This document shows positions 43,404 through 51,947 of a stretch of DNA of 64,000 nt, in pieces; position 1 is the first letter of the stretch; each line of letters begins with the position of its first letter. This DNA is from Streptomyces fagopyri. GTDB taxonomy: Bacteria > Actinomycetota > Actinomycetes > Streptomycetales > Streptomycetaceae. The DNA is taken from assembly GCF_009498275.1 (NCBI RefSeq), contig NZ_CP045643.1:186001-250000 (forward strand). The letters are read 5' to 3'. A program made the position numbers and the translations under genes. The notes below the pieces were generated by a model. That model saw only the letters and a program-made list of their open reading frames with translations, was not told where the DNA came from and did not search any database.

Positions 43404-43490
43404 CACGTCACCCTTGTTTCTCACGAAAAATATCTGCGTTTAACGTGATGCCAGGCTAGGCGGGCATCACGGAAAAACGCAAGCGTTACC
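43404..43490. promoter_or_regulatory. Divergent promoter with palindrome between MBL and CGNR genes
   Basis: This AT-rich spacer holds AACGCAAGCGTT at 43476-43487 (two 5-bp arms around AA), four bases before the CGNR start. A second inverted pair, CACG...CGTG, lies at about 43423-43447 on the MBL side. The CGNR protein is the likely binder. Confidence 0.5.
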
Positions 43491-44108
43491 ATGACAGTCA
43501 TGGATGACACCCTGGCCACCGGCATAGCGCAGGCCGCTCTACCCCCGGCCCCGGGCGCCGACCGGTACCGCTCCCTGGACTTCGCCGACGCCGCCGCGAC
43601 CCTGCCCGCCGGCCAGAGCTACGACCTGCTCGCCACCCCCGAATCCGCCACGCACTGGCTCGTCAACCATGACCTGACCACTCCGGACGTACAGATGTAC
43701 GAGGTGTGCGCACAGCGAATGCGCACGCTTCGCACGCACGTACGCGCCCTGTTCTCCGCCCGCGTCGACGGCACTCCCCCACCCGAAGAGTCCCTGCGCG
43801 CGGTGAACGAAGCACTCACGGCCGTACCCACCGCACCCCTCCTCGCCTGGGACGGGACCCAGGGACTGCGCCGCGTCCAAGCCCACCCCACCGACCAGGC
43901 CGTCAACCACGCACTGGCGACCCTCGCCGCCGACGCCGCCGACCTGCTCACCGGTCCCGACGCCGATATCCTCGCCGCCTGCGGCTCCGCTCCCTGCGAC
44001 CGGTTCCTCCTGCTCACCCACGGCCGCCGCCACTGGTGCTCCACCCGCTGCGGCGACCGCGCCCGCGCCGCCCGCGCCTACGCCCGGCGCAGCGGCGCCT
44101 CGGACTGA
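43491..44108 (+). CDS. CGNR zinc-finger regulator (ABATE domain)
   Basis: The 205-residue protein has an ABATE-like stress-sensing N-terminal domain (YDLLATPESATHWLVNHDLT, RMRTLRTHVRALFSARVDG) and a C-terminal treble-clef finger: CGSAPCDRFLL, then HWCSTRCGDRARAARAYARR. The usual CGNR motif reads CGDR here. Family members are transcription factors. The divergent MBL gene is its likely target. ATG 43491 or 43500 may start it. Confidence 0.88.
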   Translation: MTVMDDTLATGIAQAALPPAPGADRYRSLDFADAAATLPAGQSYDLLATPESATHWLVNHDLTTPDVQMYEVCAQRMRTLRTHVRALFSARVDGTPPPEESLRAVNEALTAVPTAPLLAWDGTQGLRRVQAHPTDQAVNHALATLAADAADLLTGPDADILAACGSAPCDRFLLLTHGRRHWCSTRCGDRARAARAYARRSGASD

Positions 44109-44695
44109 CACACCACCCAAGGCCCCCTTGTGACCCACCCGGTGCCACCACCAGTGTGCTCGGCGCTGGGTCCGGAACCGCCGGCGCCACCAGCGGCCTG
44201 AGCAGCCGGCTCCGGACGGCGGCCATCCGTAGGCAGCACCACCGCGCAGGGACGGCCGCCGAGTTCGTTCGCGATCGACCGCGGCCGCCGGTCAAGGTCG
44301 GCGGATCATGTAGAGGACCTGTGCCATGCGCGGCTGCGCGTTTCGCGGCCATACCGCTTCGCCCCATCTGCACGAATGCGGCGGCGACTTGTGCCGGCTG
44401 GAGGTCTGTACGCCGCGGCCGCGACGACCCTCGGCCTCGCCGCGCGGCACTCCCCTGCCGCTGCGTGCCTTCCGGTTCAACAACGCCGGTGCCGGCGGCA
44501 GATCGTGTCCGGCGGGCCGACGGGTCTGCGGGCGGGTTCCACCGGCGTGTCCGTGCGGCGGGACACGCCGGACGGGTGTCAGTGGGATGGGATCGGTGGG
44601 TCGCGGGCGCGACGGGTGGGGCGCGCGTCCCGGCCCGCCCCGGACAGGCGGGGGCAGGCCGGGGCCGCTCACCCGGCGGCCGGAGCTCGCCTGGA
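44109..44695. other. GC-rich gap without a supported gene
   Basis: Several open frames exist only because of composition. No ribosome site, domain or clean terminator is visible. Confidence 0.4.
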
Positions 44696-45145
44696 TCAGG
44701 CGTCGGCGAAGCGCTTGAACGCGGCCCTGGTCCCCGAGCCGGCGTCACCGTCGATCGCGCCCGTGTAGCCCCACTGGGCGGCCAACATGCGCTGGAGCGC
44801 CTTGACGGTGTTGGTGCCCGGGTCTCCGTCAATGGCGCCCGTGTAGCCCCAGATCCCCGAGAGGAAGCGCTGCATCGCCTTCCAACTGTTGGTGCCCATC
44901 TGCCCGTCGATGGTGTCGGTGTAGCCCCAGTACTGCGCGAGGAACCGCTGGACGTTCTTGGCCTCGGCCGTGGTGAGACCGAAATTCTGCGTCGCGGCCG
45001 CGACAGCGGGTTGGGCGACAGCCGTCGTACTCGCTGTGCTCGCGGGCGCCGCGTAACTGACGCCCGCGGTCACCACACTGCCGGCGGTCAGGCCGGCGAT
45101 GGCGACGAGGCCTGCGAGGGTCTTGCCCAGAGCGTTCGGTCGCAT
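44696..45145 (-). CDS. Secreted protein of three peptidoglycan-binding-like repeats
   Basis: The 149-residue product has a signal peptide (LGKTLAGLVAIAGLTAGSVV...SYAAPA) and three tandem units of about 41 residues, each with an LQRFL-type helix, WGYT, IDG and G-T. The repeats read YWGYTDTIDGQMG, IWGYTGAIDGDPG and QWGYTGAIDGDAG. This is the PG_binding_1-like fold, so it probably binds the cell wall. There is no catalytic domain. GAGGAACG precedes ATG 45145. Confidence 0.87.
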   Translation of the reverse strand: MRPNALGKTLAGLVAIAGLTAGSVVTAGVSYAAPASTASTTAVAQPAVAAATQNFGLTTAEAKNVQRFLAQYWGYTDTIDGQMGTNSWKAMQRFLSGIWGYTGAIDGDPGTNTVKALQRMLAAQWGYTGAIDGDAGSGTRAAFKRFADA

Positions 45146-45458
45146 GCGCGTTCCTCTTTCGATCGTGGGTCGACGCCTGTCCTACCCGGCGGGCAGGCGG
45201 CGGGACCACCATGCGGGGCCGCCGGGCAGCACGGCCACGAATGCCGCACAACTGGCGATTCCACGGGACGACAGGGCAGCTGACCTGGGCCGACGAACTC
45301 TGGCGGGGCGGCCGCACGGGACGGTCCCATGCGACGCCTGTGGCAGACGTGACGGCCTTGTGGAGAGCGCGCGACGCAGGCGGGTGTCAGGTCAGGCTTG
45401 CGGTGAGTCCGCGACGGGCACCACCAAGGCCCAGTAGTGAGGTGCCGGGAATCAGGGG

Positions 45459-45765
45459 GCGGGGGTGCAGGTGACCTCGACGGTGTCGCGGCGCATCGTG
45501 ATGGCGTGCGACGCGTTGTTCCCGGCCTCGTCGACGCTCAGGCCCCAGCGGATTCTGGTGGCGTCCCATCAGCGCCGTCGCACAGCGCGTCCGGCAACGC
45601 TGGCAGCCACGTCGAGGGGTCCTGGCCGGCCTTGGACCGATTCGTACGGGCAGTGACCGCGACCAAGTCGGTCTCTTGGCCGCGGTCGTTGGCGTACACC
45701 TCGTGGCGCGCGACGTTCCAGGCGGAGGCGCCCGAGTCCCAGGCTTCGGCGCTGCGGCGTGAGCC
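45459..45765 (-). pseudogene. DUF1524/HNH-type secreted nuclease, C-terminal relic
   Basis: One frame reads AEAWDSGASAWNVARHEVYA, NDRGQETDLVAVTARTNRSK, AGQDPSTWLPALPDALCDGA. A frameshift near 45575 leads to DATRIRWGLSVDEAGNNASH and a normal stop at 45459. The DLVAVTxxxNRSKxxQDPxTWLP and RWxLSVD pieces match the C-terminal part of DUF1524 HNH proteins. The N-terminal signal and HNH His region are lost. Confidence 0.7.
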
Positions 45766-46199
45766 CGGTCGAGGCTTCCTCAGGGAAGACCAAGCGCCTA
45801 CGCCTCAACCGGGGCGGAAACCAGCGGGCCAACTCTGCCCTCCTCCCTGGCCGGTTGACATCCATGGGGGTGTCAAGACGGCCGCGTCCTACCCGGCAGG
45901 CGTCACTCCGGTCTCGTTCTTGATGTGGCGGGACGCTGCAACGACAACTCGCAGGGCCGCGTCGGCCGACATCAGCATCACCCACCCACGCGTCAGGCGC
46001 GCGCACCCTCGACGCCCACGAACACCACGTCTGCCGCGACGCGTACGCTGCGGGGGCCGATCATCGAGGGTCCCGCTCGAACCGTAGGCACCACCTCTCA
46101 TGGTCATGGCAGGTGCGGCACGCACGCAGGAGCGAATCAAAGCACCTTGCAGTCAACGGAGTTGGAGCAGTGCACGCCGGCGCAGGAGAACCGCTCGGC
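45766..46199. other. Gap without a supported gene
   Basis: Probably decayed DNA linked to the HNH relic. No frame has a start and recognisable content. Confidence 0.4.
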
Positions 46200-47000
46200 C
46201 TAGAACGCCGAGCGAATGAGGCCACCGTCCACGCGGATCGTCGCTCCGCTGACGTACTGGGCGTACTCGCTGCACAGGTAGGCGATCGCTGCCGCGATCT
46301 CGTTCGGTTCGCCGAACCGCTCCTGGTCGTTGGGGATCAGAGCGTTGACGGCGTTGGGCTGGATCTCTTCCCACGTCCGCCCCCAGCCCCGGGCGGGTCC
46401 GATCTCAGTGACCAGTTCCTTCGTCGCCTCGACGAGGATCGCTCCGGGCGACACGACGTTCGAGGTGACACCGCTGCCTTTCAGCTCTCTGGCCAGGGAT
46501 ACCGCCAGGTTGTGCCGGGCCGCCAGCGTGGCGTTGTACTGCGGATGGGTGTTCATCGGCTGCGAGGCAAGACCACCGCCGATCGTGATGACCCGGCCCC
46601 AGCCGCGTTCACGCATGGCCGGGACCAGGCGCTGGATCAGCCTGACACCTGAGACGACGTTGACGTTGTAGGTGTCGAGCCACTCCTCGGGGGTCACCTC
46701 CGCCCACGAAAGGTGCCGGTAGAAGCCGGCGTTGTTGACGAGGATGTCGACGGGCCCGTCCTCCGTCGCGGCGCGGGCGACCTCGGCCGCGGTCCGGTCA
46801 TCGGCCAGGTCACCCACCACAGTGGTGGCGACTCCGCCCGCCGCGCGGATGTCCTGGGCGACCGCGTCGGTACGCGCCTTGTCCCGGCCGTGCACCACGA
46901 CTGCCGCGCCTTCGGCCGCCAGCAGTTTCGCGGCGGCCTCGCCGAGTCCCGAGCTGGAACCTGTGACGAGGGCCCGCTTGCCGGTCAGTTTGAGGTCCAT
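46200..47000 (-). CDS. SDR-family protein lacking the catalytic Lys
   Basis: The 266-residue SDR has TGSSSGLG at 13-20, VVGDLADD, NNAG at 89-92 and the typical C-terminal YVSGATIRVDGGL. In place of YxxxK it has Tyr155-N-A-T-Leu159, and the catalytic Ser region reads TIGGGLASQP. A subgroup of Streptomyces SDRs with xYxATLAARxN exists as I recall, so this is likely natural rather than decay. AGAGGG precedes ATG 47000. It may act as a binding protein or use a shifted residue set. Confidence 0.87.
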   Translation of the reverse strand: MDLKLTGKRALVTGSSSGLGEAAAKLLAAEGAAVVVHGRDKARTDAVAQDIRAAGGVATTVVGDLADDRTAAEVARAATEDGPVDILVNNAGFYRHLSWAEVTPEEWLDTYNVNVVSGVRLIQRLVPAMRERGWGRVITIGGGLASQPMNTHPQYNATLAARHNLAVSLARELKGSGVTSNVVSPGAILVEATKELVTEIGPARGWGRTWEEIQPNAVNALIPNDQERFGEPNEIAAAIAYLCSEYAQYVSGATIRVDGGLIRSAF

Positions 47001-47152
47001 GTCCTACCCTCTCTGGGCATTCCGATGTCGTAAACACGCAGGTAGCGCGCCACACGAAAAAGTCTACACCCGTATACTTATAGCTCGGGAGGTCGCGGTC
47101 GGCGCGATGGTTCTCCTGACCGGCTTCAGGGTCGTGGCGTCGCCCGCAGGGG

Positions 47153-47765
47153 TCAGGCGTCGATCCAGGACCGTTCGCCGTGCGCCCGGTGGACGCGCCG
47201 GAAGCGCGGGTTCGGGAAGTGGGCTGTCCCGACCGCGACGTCGTGCTCGGCCAGGCGGACGAGGAGTTCCTCGCGCGTCCTCAGCGCCTGGGCCGCGTCG
47301 CTGTCGAAGAGGAAAGAGATGCCGGTGTCGTTGATCTGGAGCGGGTGATGCACGGCGTCTCCCAGCAGGTGGGCCTCCTGACCTCCGGCCGTGATCCGCA
47401 CCACGTAGTGGCCGGGTGTGTGACCGGGTGTGTGGTGAGCGACGAGTCCGGGAGCGATCTCCACGGCGGGGGCATCGACGCAGCGCAGGACTCCTGCGCC
47501 CCTCGCACCCTCCATGACGATCCGGGCGGGGTCGTCGACCGGTGCGGGGGTGATGAGAGCGTCCCGGTCGGCGGCGCCGTACACGACTCCGGCGTGAGGG
47601 AAGTACACCGTCCCACCGGGGGCGACCCAGCCCACGTGGTCCGCGTGCAGGTGGGTGAGGAACACCGTGGTCACGTCCTCCGGCGCCACGCCGGCCGCCC
47701 TCAGGGCTCCGGGGAGCGCACCGCCGTTCGCGATCGATGCGGGAGCGGGGTCGAGACCGGCTGCG
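47153..47765 (-). pseudogene. MBL-fold hydrolase lacking its N-terminus
   Basis: The frame contains ASIANGGALPGALRAAGVAP, EDVTTVFLTHLHADHVGWVA (intact HxHxDH), PGLVAHHTPGHTPGHYVV, HLLGDAVHHPLQINDTG and AHFPNPRFRRVHRAHGERSW. The first 60-80 residues of the fold are missing. The frame stays open to 48031, but that part is the antisense of another gene fragment. Confidence 0.75.
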
Positions 47766-47774
47766 GCTGCGAGC

Positions 47775-47975
47775 ACCGGCCCCGTGGTCACCGGCAACGC
47801 GGACGGCTTCTGGCAGCCGAACGTCTCCTCGGCCCGGGACTTTCTGAGCTGGTACGAACGCTGGCTCAACCACATACGGGACGGTAAGGACAACCCCGCG
47901 CTGGGCCTCACCTCTCCGTCGGCCGTCGCGAGCGCCCCCTGGGGCCCACGGGTCACGGCCCGGAGATTTCGGTGA
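47775..47975 (+). pseudogene. C-terminal fragment, SMI1/KNR4-like
   Basis: The rightward frame reads TGPVVTGNADGFWQPNVSSA, RDFLSWYERWLNHIRDGKDN. The DFLxWYExWL helix recalls the end of SUKH/SMI1-KNR4 proteins. Its 5' part is gone and it abuts the truncated MBL gene, so one deletion event may have cut both. Confidence 0.45.
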
Positions 47976-48289
47976 CCGCACGCCGCTGAGGACGGGAAGG
48001 ACCTCTCCCGGATTTCCTCGCAACGCCTCACGGAGGCCCCGGATCGAACTCGGGGTGCTGTGGAGGAACCTGGGTGCGTTGCTCCGGCATCCGGTTCGGT
48101 GGAAGGGACTGTCGGAATCGACCGAGGCGTAGCCCAGGGGTAGGTTGCCGATCCGATTCCCCTTCGGCCAGCTGTCGGTGCGCGGGCCTCCCCGGGACCG
48201 GCGCCGAGTAATGAGTGGGCTGAAGGGCCAGTTCAGGTGAGTACCTCAGCGCCGCCGCTCCCCGCCGGTGGTACGGACGCCGGTCGACC

Positions 48290-48770
48290 TGGGCCTCGAC
48301 CGCGGCGTTCGGCTCCGTGTACGAAGTCGCCGGCATCGTCGGCCCGCTCCTCGGCGGCACCTTCACCGACCAACTCTCCTGGCGATGGACCTCCTTCATC
48401 AACCTGCCCGCCAGAACGGTCACTCTCCCCATCGCCGCCCCGCGTCCTGCCCGCCGGTGTCCCCCGCACCGCACCATCACCCGCATCGACTACCTCGACG
48501 CTCTCCTTCTCACCGCGATCGCCACGGGCATCATCCTCGTCACGCCCTACGGCCCGTCGTGGAGTTGGGGCTTGTGTGTGATGGCCCTTGTCGTCATCAC
48601 CGTCCCACTGGCCTCGTTCACTCTCCGCCGCCGTCCGCTCCGTGGTCCTCGACGCCTTCGCCCGTGCCATCGGTGCCGCCTTCCTCTGGCTCGCCCCCTC
48701 GGTCCTCGTCGGCACGGCCCTGGCCCTGCTCCTCAAGCCGACACAGGACCCGTCCCGCGCCGGCCAAGCC
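48290..48770 (+). pseudogene. DHA2 MFS exporter with large internal deletion
   Basis: Pieces read YEVAGIVGPLLGGTFTDQLS, WRWTSFINLPA (helix 5-6 region), YLDALLLTAIATGIILV, then in another frame AIGAAFLWLAPSVLVGTALA, the last helix. Most of the protein is missing. It directly precedes a TetR gene, suggesting a former regulator/exporter pair. Confidence 0.7.
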
Positions 48771-48881
48771 CCCTCTCACGCGGGAAAGCACGCCGGCCGC
48801 CTGAGGACGACGGCGATCGGCGCCGCCGACCACCTGGGTCAGACGCCGAGTGAGCATGCGCCGCACCGTATGCTCACCCTC

Positions 48882-49505
48882 ATGAGTGCCGCACATCCCG
48901 CCCGCAAGCGCGACAGCGCCGCGACACGCGAAGCGATTCTCGCCGCCGCGGTCGTGGAGTTCACGGAGCACGGCTACGCCGCGGCCGGGGTCCGCCAGAT
49001 CTCCGAGCGGGCCGGGGTCACGGCCATGATGATCAACCGCTATTTCGGGTCGAAGAAGAACCTCTTCGCCCACGCCGTCGACCGTGCCTTCAGCCCCTCG
49101 ACCATCGTCGGAGGCCTGCCGGCCGATCTGCCGAGCACCATCGCCGGCGCCCTTGCCGAGCGCACGGCTCCCGGCGCCGAGCAACTCGACCCGTTCCTCC
49201 TTCTTCTTCGCTCCGCGGCGGAACCCGAGGCCGCCGACATTCTCCGGCAGGGCATCGAGGCCCACGTGGGCGCCCGTTTCTCCGCCCTGCTCGACGGTTC
49301 GGCGCCGGACGTCCGTGCACAGCTCGGACTCGCCCTGGTGGCGGGAACATGGCTGCTGCGCACGGTGGTCGGAACCACCGCCCTCGCAACGGCCGACAAC
49401 GACAGCCTCGCCGCTCTCCTCACGGAGATGCTGGAGCCGGTCGTCCACAGGACTGCTGCCGTCGCCCCGCACGACAACGCCGCCAGTGACACTAAGCACG
49501 GCTGA
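48882..49505 (+). CDS. TetR-family regulator
   Basis: The product of about 207 residues has the HTH SAATREAILAAAVVEFTEHG, YAAAGVRQISERAGVTAMMI, NRYFGSKKNLFAHAVDRAFS and an all-helical C-terminus (GLALVAGTWLLRTVVGTTAL). ATG 48882 opens MSAAHPARKRDS; ATG 48870 is also in frame. The exporter it probably controlled lies upstream as a relic, so it may now be an orphan. Confidence 0.85.
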   Translation: MSAAHPARKRDSAATREAILAAAVVEFTEHGYAAAGVRQISERAGVTAMMINRYFGSKKNLFAHAVDRAFSPSTIVGGLPADLPSTIAGALAERTAPGAEQLDPFLLLLRSAAEPEAADILRQGIEAHVGARFSALLDGSAPDVRAQLGLALVAGTWLLRTVVGTTALATADNDSLAALLTEMLEPVVHRTAAVAPHDNAASDTKHG

Positions 49506-49639
49506 CCCGGCGGCGACCGCAACACAGTGCGCCGGTACAGCGCCCACCCGAACGCCGCGGTCATTGCTCCTACGGTGACCTGCACTTTCACCGGTCACCG
49601 GTAGCTCCGCGTGGATGCCACCGCCCGCCCGTTTCCCGG

Positions 49640-49976
49640 TCGCCTCTCCCTTCTTCAGGAAGCCGGTGTCATCGACGATCAGCACGGCGTCCCGGTCCCC
49701 GAGGTGTTCCACGACGTACTCACGCACGTCGTCCAAAACCTCATCGGCGTCCCACTCGATCCGGTTCAGCAACCGATGGATACGGTCGGGAGCCCCGTGA
49801 CCCGCCTGTTCGACAAGTGTCCAACCGTTCTTCCGCTCCAGCGGAGCGATCAGTCCCCGCATATACGCAAGCGCCGTCTCCCGCGGCTCGGTCCTGCTGA
49901 ACCGATGCACGAACCGCTCCTGCAACCGGCCCAACTCATCGGCCCACAACCTGACATCAGCAGGGTCCCCACCCAT
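49640..49976 (-). pseudogene. IS701-family transposase N-terminal fragment
   Basis: From ATG 49976 the frame reads MGGDPADVRLWADELGRLQE, RFVHRFSRTEPRETALAYMR, GLIAPLERKNGWTLVEQAGH and AVLIVDDTGFLKKG with the first catalytic Asp. It then leaves the family at about 49640. The C-terminal two-thirds are missing. Confidence 0.8.
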
Positions 49977-50062
49977 AACCACACCAACGACCAACCTGGC
50001 CAACCTGGCCAACAGTCACGGCATAGACCGTTGCAGTATCAGGGCGCGTATCGAGTCATGAT

Positions 50063-50431
50063 CTAGTGGCGCAACAGCCAACGCCAGCGCGGCTGTTCGA
50101 GCACGACCGACGCCGCAGCCAGCGCGGTTGCGACGACCGCCGTCCACGTGGGCCACGCGAACCACGGCGCCACCGCTGCGGCGGCCACTTCGAGGAGCAC
50201 GAGCAGGAGCATCGCTGCGCCGGGGATCGCCACCGGCGGGTCGAAGGGGCGGTCGCCAGGTGTCCCGACGACGGCCGGCAGTCCGATCAGTAGGACCAGC
50301 GCGATGATCGCGACCGCCCAGCCGACCCGGTGCAGCGCCCACGGGGTGGCCGTCCAGCCGATCAGTTCGGTCAGGAACCGCAGCCCGGAGGCGGCGTTGG
50401 TGCGGTTCGGGGAGTCCGCGGCCTGGGTCAT
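50063..50431 (-). CDS. DUF2568 (YrdB-like) membrane protein
   Basis: The 122-residue product has four hydrophobic helices (LRFLTELIGWTATPWALHRV, GWAVAIIALVLLIGLPAVVG, IPGAAMLLLVLLEVAAAAVA, AVVATALAAASVVLEQPRW) and the FDPPVAIPG loop typical of DUF2568. The function is unknown. GGGAGAG precedes ATG 50431. Its start overlaps the stop of the TetR remnant (ATGA), so the two are coupled. Confidence 0.85.
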   Translation of the reverse strand: MTQAADSPNRTNAASGLRFLTELIGWTATPWALHRVGWAVAIIALVLLIGLPAVVGTPGDRPFDPPVAIPGAAMLLLVLLEVAAAAVAPWFAWPTWTAVVATALAAASVVLEQPRWRWLLRH

Positions 50432-50830
50432 GCTCTCTCCCTGACATGGAGCGGTGCGGTGTCGGGCCCGCCGATGGCGGCCTCGGCCCGCATGCCGTTG
50501 ATGAGCGTGTCGACGACGAACCGGTAGCTGTCGGCGGGGTCGCGCTCCACGTGGAAGGCATCGTCGTTTTCGAGGCCGACGAAGCCGTGGATGACGGTGC
50601 GCACGGCTCGGACTGCGTCGATGGCGCGCTCGTCGGTCAGCCCGAAGCCGGCGACCGCGTCGAACAGGATCTGTACGGCTTCGTAGGTCACGGCCTGGTA
50701 TTCGTCGTTTTCGGGGCGCGGGGCACGAACGCTTTCGGCGTACCGTCCGGGGTGGTCGAGGGCCCACTTCCGGTATGCCTCGGCGATCGCGTCTCCAGGA
50801 ATGAGCGCACCAGGCCGCTCACTGCCGAAG
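50428..50830 (-). pseudogene. TetR regulator lacking the DNA-binding domain (WHG C-terminal domain)
   Basis: The sense frame reads PGDAIAEAYRKWALDHPGRY, EYQAVTYEAVQILFDAVAGF, ERAIDAVRAVRTVIHGFVGL and SYRFVVDTLINGMRAEAA, a WHG-type TetR C-terminal domain. No HTH or start codon precedes it. GTG 50691 overlaps the hydrolase TGA (GTGA), so 87 residues (50428-50691) may still be made by reinitiation. Confidence 0.75.
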
Positions 50831-51605
50831 GGAACTGGACCTGCGAGTAGTGGCCCGCCCCCGGGAGCACCTCGAGCCGGCCGACGCCCTCCGGCAGCGC
50901 GGCCACGATGGCCTCGCCCTCGGCCTTCGGGTCACTCCAGTCGGGATCGAGGGTGCCCATGACGACGAGGACCGGGCAGTGCACGTTGCCGAGTTGGGCA
51001 CCGGCGTCGGCGGCGCTGTTCATCTGCTTCCGCAGGGCCTTCATCCGGCCCGGCTCGTGCAGCATCGCGTCGGTGCGCTCGAGGCTGGCGGCCCAGTCCG
51101 CAGGGCGCGGCTCCGGGGTCGCGATCTCCAGGTATTTCCGCCACTGCTTGTGGCTGCCGAGCATCGCGACGGCCGAGATCGCCTTCGCAGCCTTGCGGTA
51201 GCGGGACACGCCCAGGGCGCTCAGCGAGTACTCCACTTTGCGGGTGAACGGCGCCAGTTCGACGACGGCGCTCACGAGCGCCGGCGCCTTGGCTGCGGCG
51301 ATCGTCGCGGCACCGCCGGAGATGGAGTGGCCGACCAGCACTGCGGGGCCGCCGAGGTGCTCGATCAGTGCGATCAGGTCGCCGGCGATGTCGGTGCGGG
51401 TGTAGGACGGCCACGTCGCGGTCGACTCGCCGCTGCCTCGCAGGTCCATGGCCGCGACCCGGTAACCGGTGGCCACCAGCTCTGGGACCATGAACCGATA
51501 GGCGTCGCGGCTCTGGCCGATCCCGTGCGCAAGCACCATCAGCGGCCCGGAGCCGATCACCTCATAGGCGAGGGTGCCGCCTTCCACATTCAAGAACTCA
51601 GTCAT
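50688..51605 (-). CDS. Alpha/beta hydrolase with a borrowed C-terminal tail
   Basis: The 305-residue protein has PLMVLAHGIGQSRDAYRFMV, AVLVGHSISGGAATIAAAKA (nucleophile Ser), VMGTLDPDWSDPKAEGEAIV and LEVLPGAGHYSQVQFPSAVS (His), a full epoxide-hydrolase/esterase-like fold. After SFLETRS about 30 residues are translated from TetR-gene DNA in another frame, a scar of a deletion that fused the genes. GGAGGTCGAC precedes ATG 51605. Activity is probably retained. Confidence 0.87.
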   Translation of the reverse strand: MTEFLNVEGGTLAYEVIGSGPLMVLAHGIGQSRDAYRFMVPELVATGYRVAAMDLRGSGESTATWPSYTRTDIAGDLIALIEHLGGPAVLVGHSISGGAATIAAAKAPALVSAVVELAPFTRKVEYSLSALGVSRYRKAAKAISAVAMLGSHKQWRKYLEIATPEPRPADWAASLERTDAMLHEPGRMKALRKQMNSAADAGAQLGNVHCPVLVVMGTLDPDWSDPKAEGEAIVAALPEGVGRLEVLPGAGHYSQVQFPSAVSGLVRSFLETRSPRHTGSGPSTTPDGTPKAFVPRAPKTTNTRP

Positions 51606-51619
51606 GTCGACCTCCGTAG

Positions 51620-51778
51620 TCAATTTCGATAGCGGCGTGGGTCGTCCCACACCTCCGGGCGCCGCGCCCAGGCGTGGACCGGGAACCCGGCCTCGGCCAT
51701 CGCCTCGGTCATCGGCAGTCCCTGATCGCCCAGGCCGATGAAGCCAACAATCGATCGTTTGTTGCTGGGGGTAGTCAT
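51620..51778 (-). pseudogene. N-terminal scrap of an NAD(P)-binding 6-phosphogluconate dehydrogenase-like protein
   Basis: A 52-codon frame from ATG 51778 reads MTTPSNKRSIVGFIGLGDQG, LPMTEAMAEAGFPVHAWARR, PEVWDDP then stops. GFIGLGDQGLPM is the Rossmann motif of beta-hydroxyacid dehydrogenases. The remaining 230 or so residues are gone; the hydrolase gene follows at once. Confidence 0.7.
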
Positions 51779-51947
51779 CGATGGATCCCTTCTGACGGTT
51801 CGGGAGATTGCAGGCCGGGCCGCTGCGAGGAGGCAGGTGGGCGGGGCGACGCTGCCCTGCCCACGACGTAGACCGTGTTCAGGCGGTCGCGGCAGGTCGG
51901 AGCCCCCACGACAGGGGAATCAGCAGCCGAGCCGGGAACCGGGCCGA

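Noticed and set aside
43706..45283. 525-residue rightward open frame
   Set aside because: It overlaps the CGNR gene in another frame and is antisense to the repeat protein. Compositional only.
48020..48066. tRNA-like T-arm (AGTTCGATCC on the minus strand)
   Set aside because: The stem pairing is imperfect, no anticodon or D arm and no matching acceptor strand lie upstream. At most it is a chance match or a tiny attachment-site-like remnant.
48618..50012. 464-residue leftward open frame
   Set aside because: Only the first part (49640-49976) is IS701 transposase. The rest is antisense to the TetR gene and reads as low-complexity sequence.
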